This document shows, piece by piece, positions 4,776 to 6,030 of a DNA stretch of 6,030 nucleotides. Position 1 is the stretch's first letter. Each line of letters opens with the position of its first letter. The translations under genes were made by a program, and so were the position numbers. The notes beneath the pieces were generated by a model. It saw only the letters and a program-made list of their open reading frames with translations. It had not been told where the DNA came from and did no database searches. The stretch is from SMTZ1-83 sp048884925. Lineage in GTDB: Archaea; Asgardarchaeota; Thorarchaeia; Thorarchaeales; Thorarchaeaceae. The stretch covers positions 1 through 6,030 of the forward strand of contig JBHLQK010000187.1 in the NCBI GenBank assembly GCA_048884925.1, given 5' to 3'.

Positions 4776-5768
4776 TCAAGATGGCGTTCTTTGAGAGGCT
4801 TCTAGATAGGAGATAGAATCTGCTCCTGATGAAGTCTTGTGAAGACGCGCCATCAGAATAACAATGAAACCGCAGAAAAGAATGCCTAGACCAGCGACTG
4901 TGATGGTCCACGAAAATAGATCTATCCAAGGAACTACATATCCAAGGACGAACAATGCAGAACCCAAGAAGCGTAAGTTGGCGGCCCTTTTATCCATCTT
5001 GTCGCTCACAATAAGAATAGCAATGAAACCACAGAAAAAGAGGCCGAAACCAGCGACTGGAAATACCCACCCCCACTCTATCAAAGCGACATGTCCAAGG
5101 ACAATCAATGCAGTACCTAGGTGATGTAAGTTAGAGGCCCTTTTGTCCATCCTGTCGTCCGCAAGAAGGTAACCTGCCGTCACTATGACTAGGAGGAGCC
5201 CAACTCCAAATACACTAAAGCGAGGAAGGAATATCATCATTGCACTGGGACCATACTCGGCAAGGAATATCAACAAGAGTCCAATAAGATAGGGATCTGG
5301 CTGTCTTCGCATCAGTTGAAGCGCCACGAGAGCCACAATCGCCAGGATAGATGGGACGCCGGGAAACACAATGGATTCTAGAGAATACATGATGAAGATT
5401 ATACCACCAAGGGTAGAGAGGAGAAGTTGATTCTGAGCCATAAGAACCAAAGCAACGGCCGCCCATACAACCAGTCGCCGGTGGCTGGTTCTGGATGAGT
5501 AGAGAATAATGGCCGACAGAGCAATTCCACAAGCAATCCACAGAACCACCAGATTTAGGAGGGCAGGATTTAGACGGGCAAAAACCGGGAACGGGTCGCC
5601 TCCTTCCCCATATGGTCTTATCAAGTTGCTCAGTAGACTGTAACGGCCCCAGACGAAGTACAACTGATCACCTGGAGTGCCCATAGCCGAATAGCGCACC
5701 TCTGCAAATGGAGTGACAACTGTGGACGCCAGCACTACAAGCGCCGCGAACGGATATCGTTTCTCCAA
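4776..5768 (-). CDS. Polytopic membrane protein with a C-terminal tandem repeat, unknown function
   Basis: The 330-residue protein has about ten hydrophobic segments, near residues 6-22, 70-90, 98-118, 120-153 (one or two), 159-181, 184-203, 216-230, 234-254, 267-282 and 287-306. A polar loop of about 45 residues (24-69) after the first helix is probably external, and the tail (307-330) is polar. The last four segments are two copies of a 51-53-residue unit starting D-R/K-MDKRA-x-NL. I recognise no transporter or enzyme motif. The start is a TTG at 5768, chosen because a perfect GGAGGT ends six bases before it and the first in-frame ATG (residue 29) would remove the first helix. A TATA-like run sits about 41 bases upstream. 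The gene converges on the EFR1-like gene with 79 bases between them. Confidence 0.88.
   Translation of the reverse strand: MEKRYPFAALVVLASTVVTPFAEVRYSAMGTPGDQLYFVWGRYSLLSNLIRPYGEGGDPFPVFARLNPALLNLVVLWIACGIALSAIILYSSRTSHRRLVVWAAVALVLMAQNQLLLSTLGGIIFIMYSLESIVFPGVPSILAIVALVALQLMRRQPDPYLIGLLLIFLAEYGPSAMMIFLPRFSVFGVGLLLVIVTAGYLLADDRMDKRASNLHHLGTALIVLGHVALIEWGWVFPVAGFGLFFCGFIAILIVSDKMDKRAANLRFLGSALFVLGYVVPWIDLFSWTITVAGLGILFCGFIVILMARLHKTSSGADSISYLEASQRTPS
4845..5156 (-). repeat. Tandem duplication of a two-helix unit within the membrane protein gene
   Basis: Copy 1 covers about 5156-5004 and copy 2 about 5003-4845. Both encode D-x-MDKRA-x-NL, then L-G-x-AL-x-VLG, a turn with W, VAG-x-G, and FCGFI-x-IL. 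On the plus strand the blocks AATGAAACC and CCAGCGACTG recur, with 159 bases between the two AATGAAACC copies; the GGCCCTTTT/TCCAT blocks recur 153 bases apart. The copies differ by a two-residue indel in the turn. DNA-level similarity shows the duplication is fairly recent. Confidence 0.8.
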
Positions 5769-5774
5769 CGACAG

Positions 5775-5780
5775 ACCTCC
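5775..5780 (-). promoter_or_regulatory. Shine-Dalgarno site supporting the TTG start
   Basis: GGAGGT on the minus strand with a six-base spacer before the TTG at 5768. This is the strongest SD in the window and is the main reason to accept a non-ATG start. Confidence 0.7.
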
Positions 5781-5803
5781 CCACGGAATACAGTGTCTGA
5801 ATT

Positions 5804-5812
5804 GCTAAAAAA
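5804..5812 (-). promoter_or_regulatory. TATA-like box of the membrane protein gene
   Basis: TTTTTTAGC on the minus strand, centred about 41 bases before the TTG start. The distance equals that at the EFR1-like gene. The box is only a fair match, so this is tentative. Confidence 0.35.
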
Positions 5813-6030
5813 CACATGTATTCTTTTGTTTTTACGCACGTTCTGGAGTGTAGTCAGTGTGGGTGTGGAGAAGAAGACCTCCAGGACACTTTAATGAACC
5901 CGTCCAGCAGTAGCGGGTTGGGGGGCCTAGATACTTGCCAAGATTCTCCATCGGATGCTATACGCCAGAGAAGAAGTGGTAGCGAGATTCTCAACTGACA
6001 AACGATATATGAAACAAGAGTCTATATTCT
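5813..6030. other. Right-edge region without a supported gene
   Basis: A 60-codon plus-strand frame starts at 5816 and includes CSQCGC. It has no SD, and its composition looks non-biological after the first 25 codons. An inverted repeat AACCCG/CGGGTT lies at 5897-5902 and 5914-5919 with an 11-base loop. It is followed by a G run and not by T, so it is not a convincing terminator. No tRNA arms or CRISPR-like repeats are visible. Confidence 0.4.

Noticed and set aside
5897..5919. Inverted repeat as a terminator
   Set aside because: It has a six-base stem with an 11-base loop, followed by a G run with no T tract.
5816..5998. 60-codon plus-strand ORF with CSQCGC
   Set aside because: Only three clustered cysteines, no SD, a low-complexity Ser/Gly stretch, and no gene-like composition afterwards.
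1..6030. CRISPR arrays, insertion sequences, tRNA or rRNA genes
   Set aside because: By eye I saw no regularly spaced direct repeats, transposase motifs, terminal inverted repeats or cloverleaf signatures on either strand.

Overview
The window looks archaeal. Several start sites carry Shine-Dalgarno (SD) elements of the GGTGAT or GGAGGT type. Two genes have T/A-rich TATA-like boxes about 41 bases upstream of their starts. The recognisable proteins are a secreted beta-helix protein, an EFR1-like ferredoxin, a methyltransferase and a fragment of a STAND-type ATPase. That mix is common in uncultured archaea, and an Asgard lineage such as Thorarchaeota is a reasonable guess, but no phylogenetic marker is present. 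Genes are loosely packed, change strand often and are interrupted by decayed coding sequence, so this reads as an accessory region.

Layout. Positions 1-1024 (minus) hold the N-terminal part of an exported right-handed beta-helix protein with 22-residue coils and a column of cysteines; the gene runs off the left edge and its start codon seems to be missing. Positions 1028-1367 contain no confident gene. Positions 1368-1611 (plus) hold a small coding sequence that reads well only if one frameshift is allowed. It converges on a class I SAM-dependent methyltransferase at 1624-2394 (minus). A 51-residue protein with eight cysteines lies at 2693-2848 (plus). It converges on a two-gene minus-strand cluster: a 34-residue ORF (3126-3230) and a 68-residue two-helix membrane protein (2857-3063), each with a GGTGAT SD. 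Positions 3403-3746 (plus) hold a frameshifted, truncated remnant of a P-loop ATPase.

The right half is better preserved. An EFR1-type protein (flavodoxin-like domain plus two [4Fe-4S] motifs) is encoded at 3806-4696 with its own TATA-like box and SD. It converges on a polytopic membrane protein at 4776-5768 (minus) that starts at TTG behind a perfect GGAGGT and contains a recent tandem duplication of about 53 residues. The last 262 bases hold no gene I can support.

No pathway links these genes. The ferredoxin and the methyltransferase are free-standing enzymes or electron carriers of unknown substrate. The most novel material is the set of small proteins: the eight-cysteine protein, the 34/68-residue pair and the frameshifted 80-residue protein.
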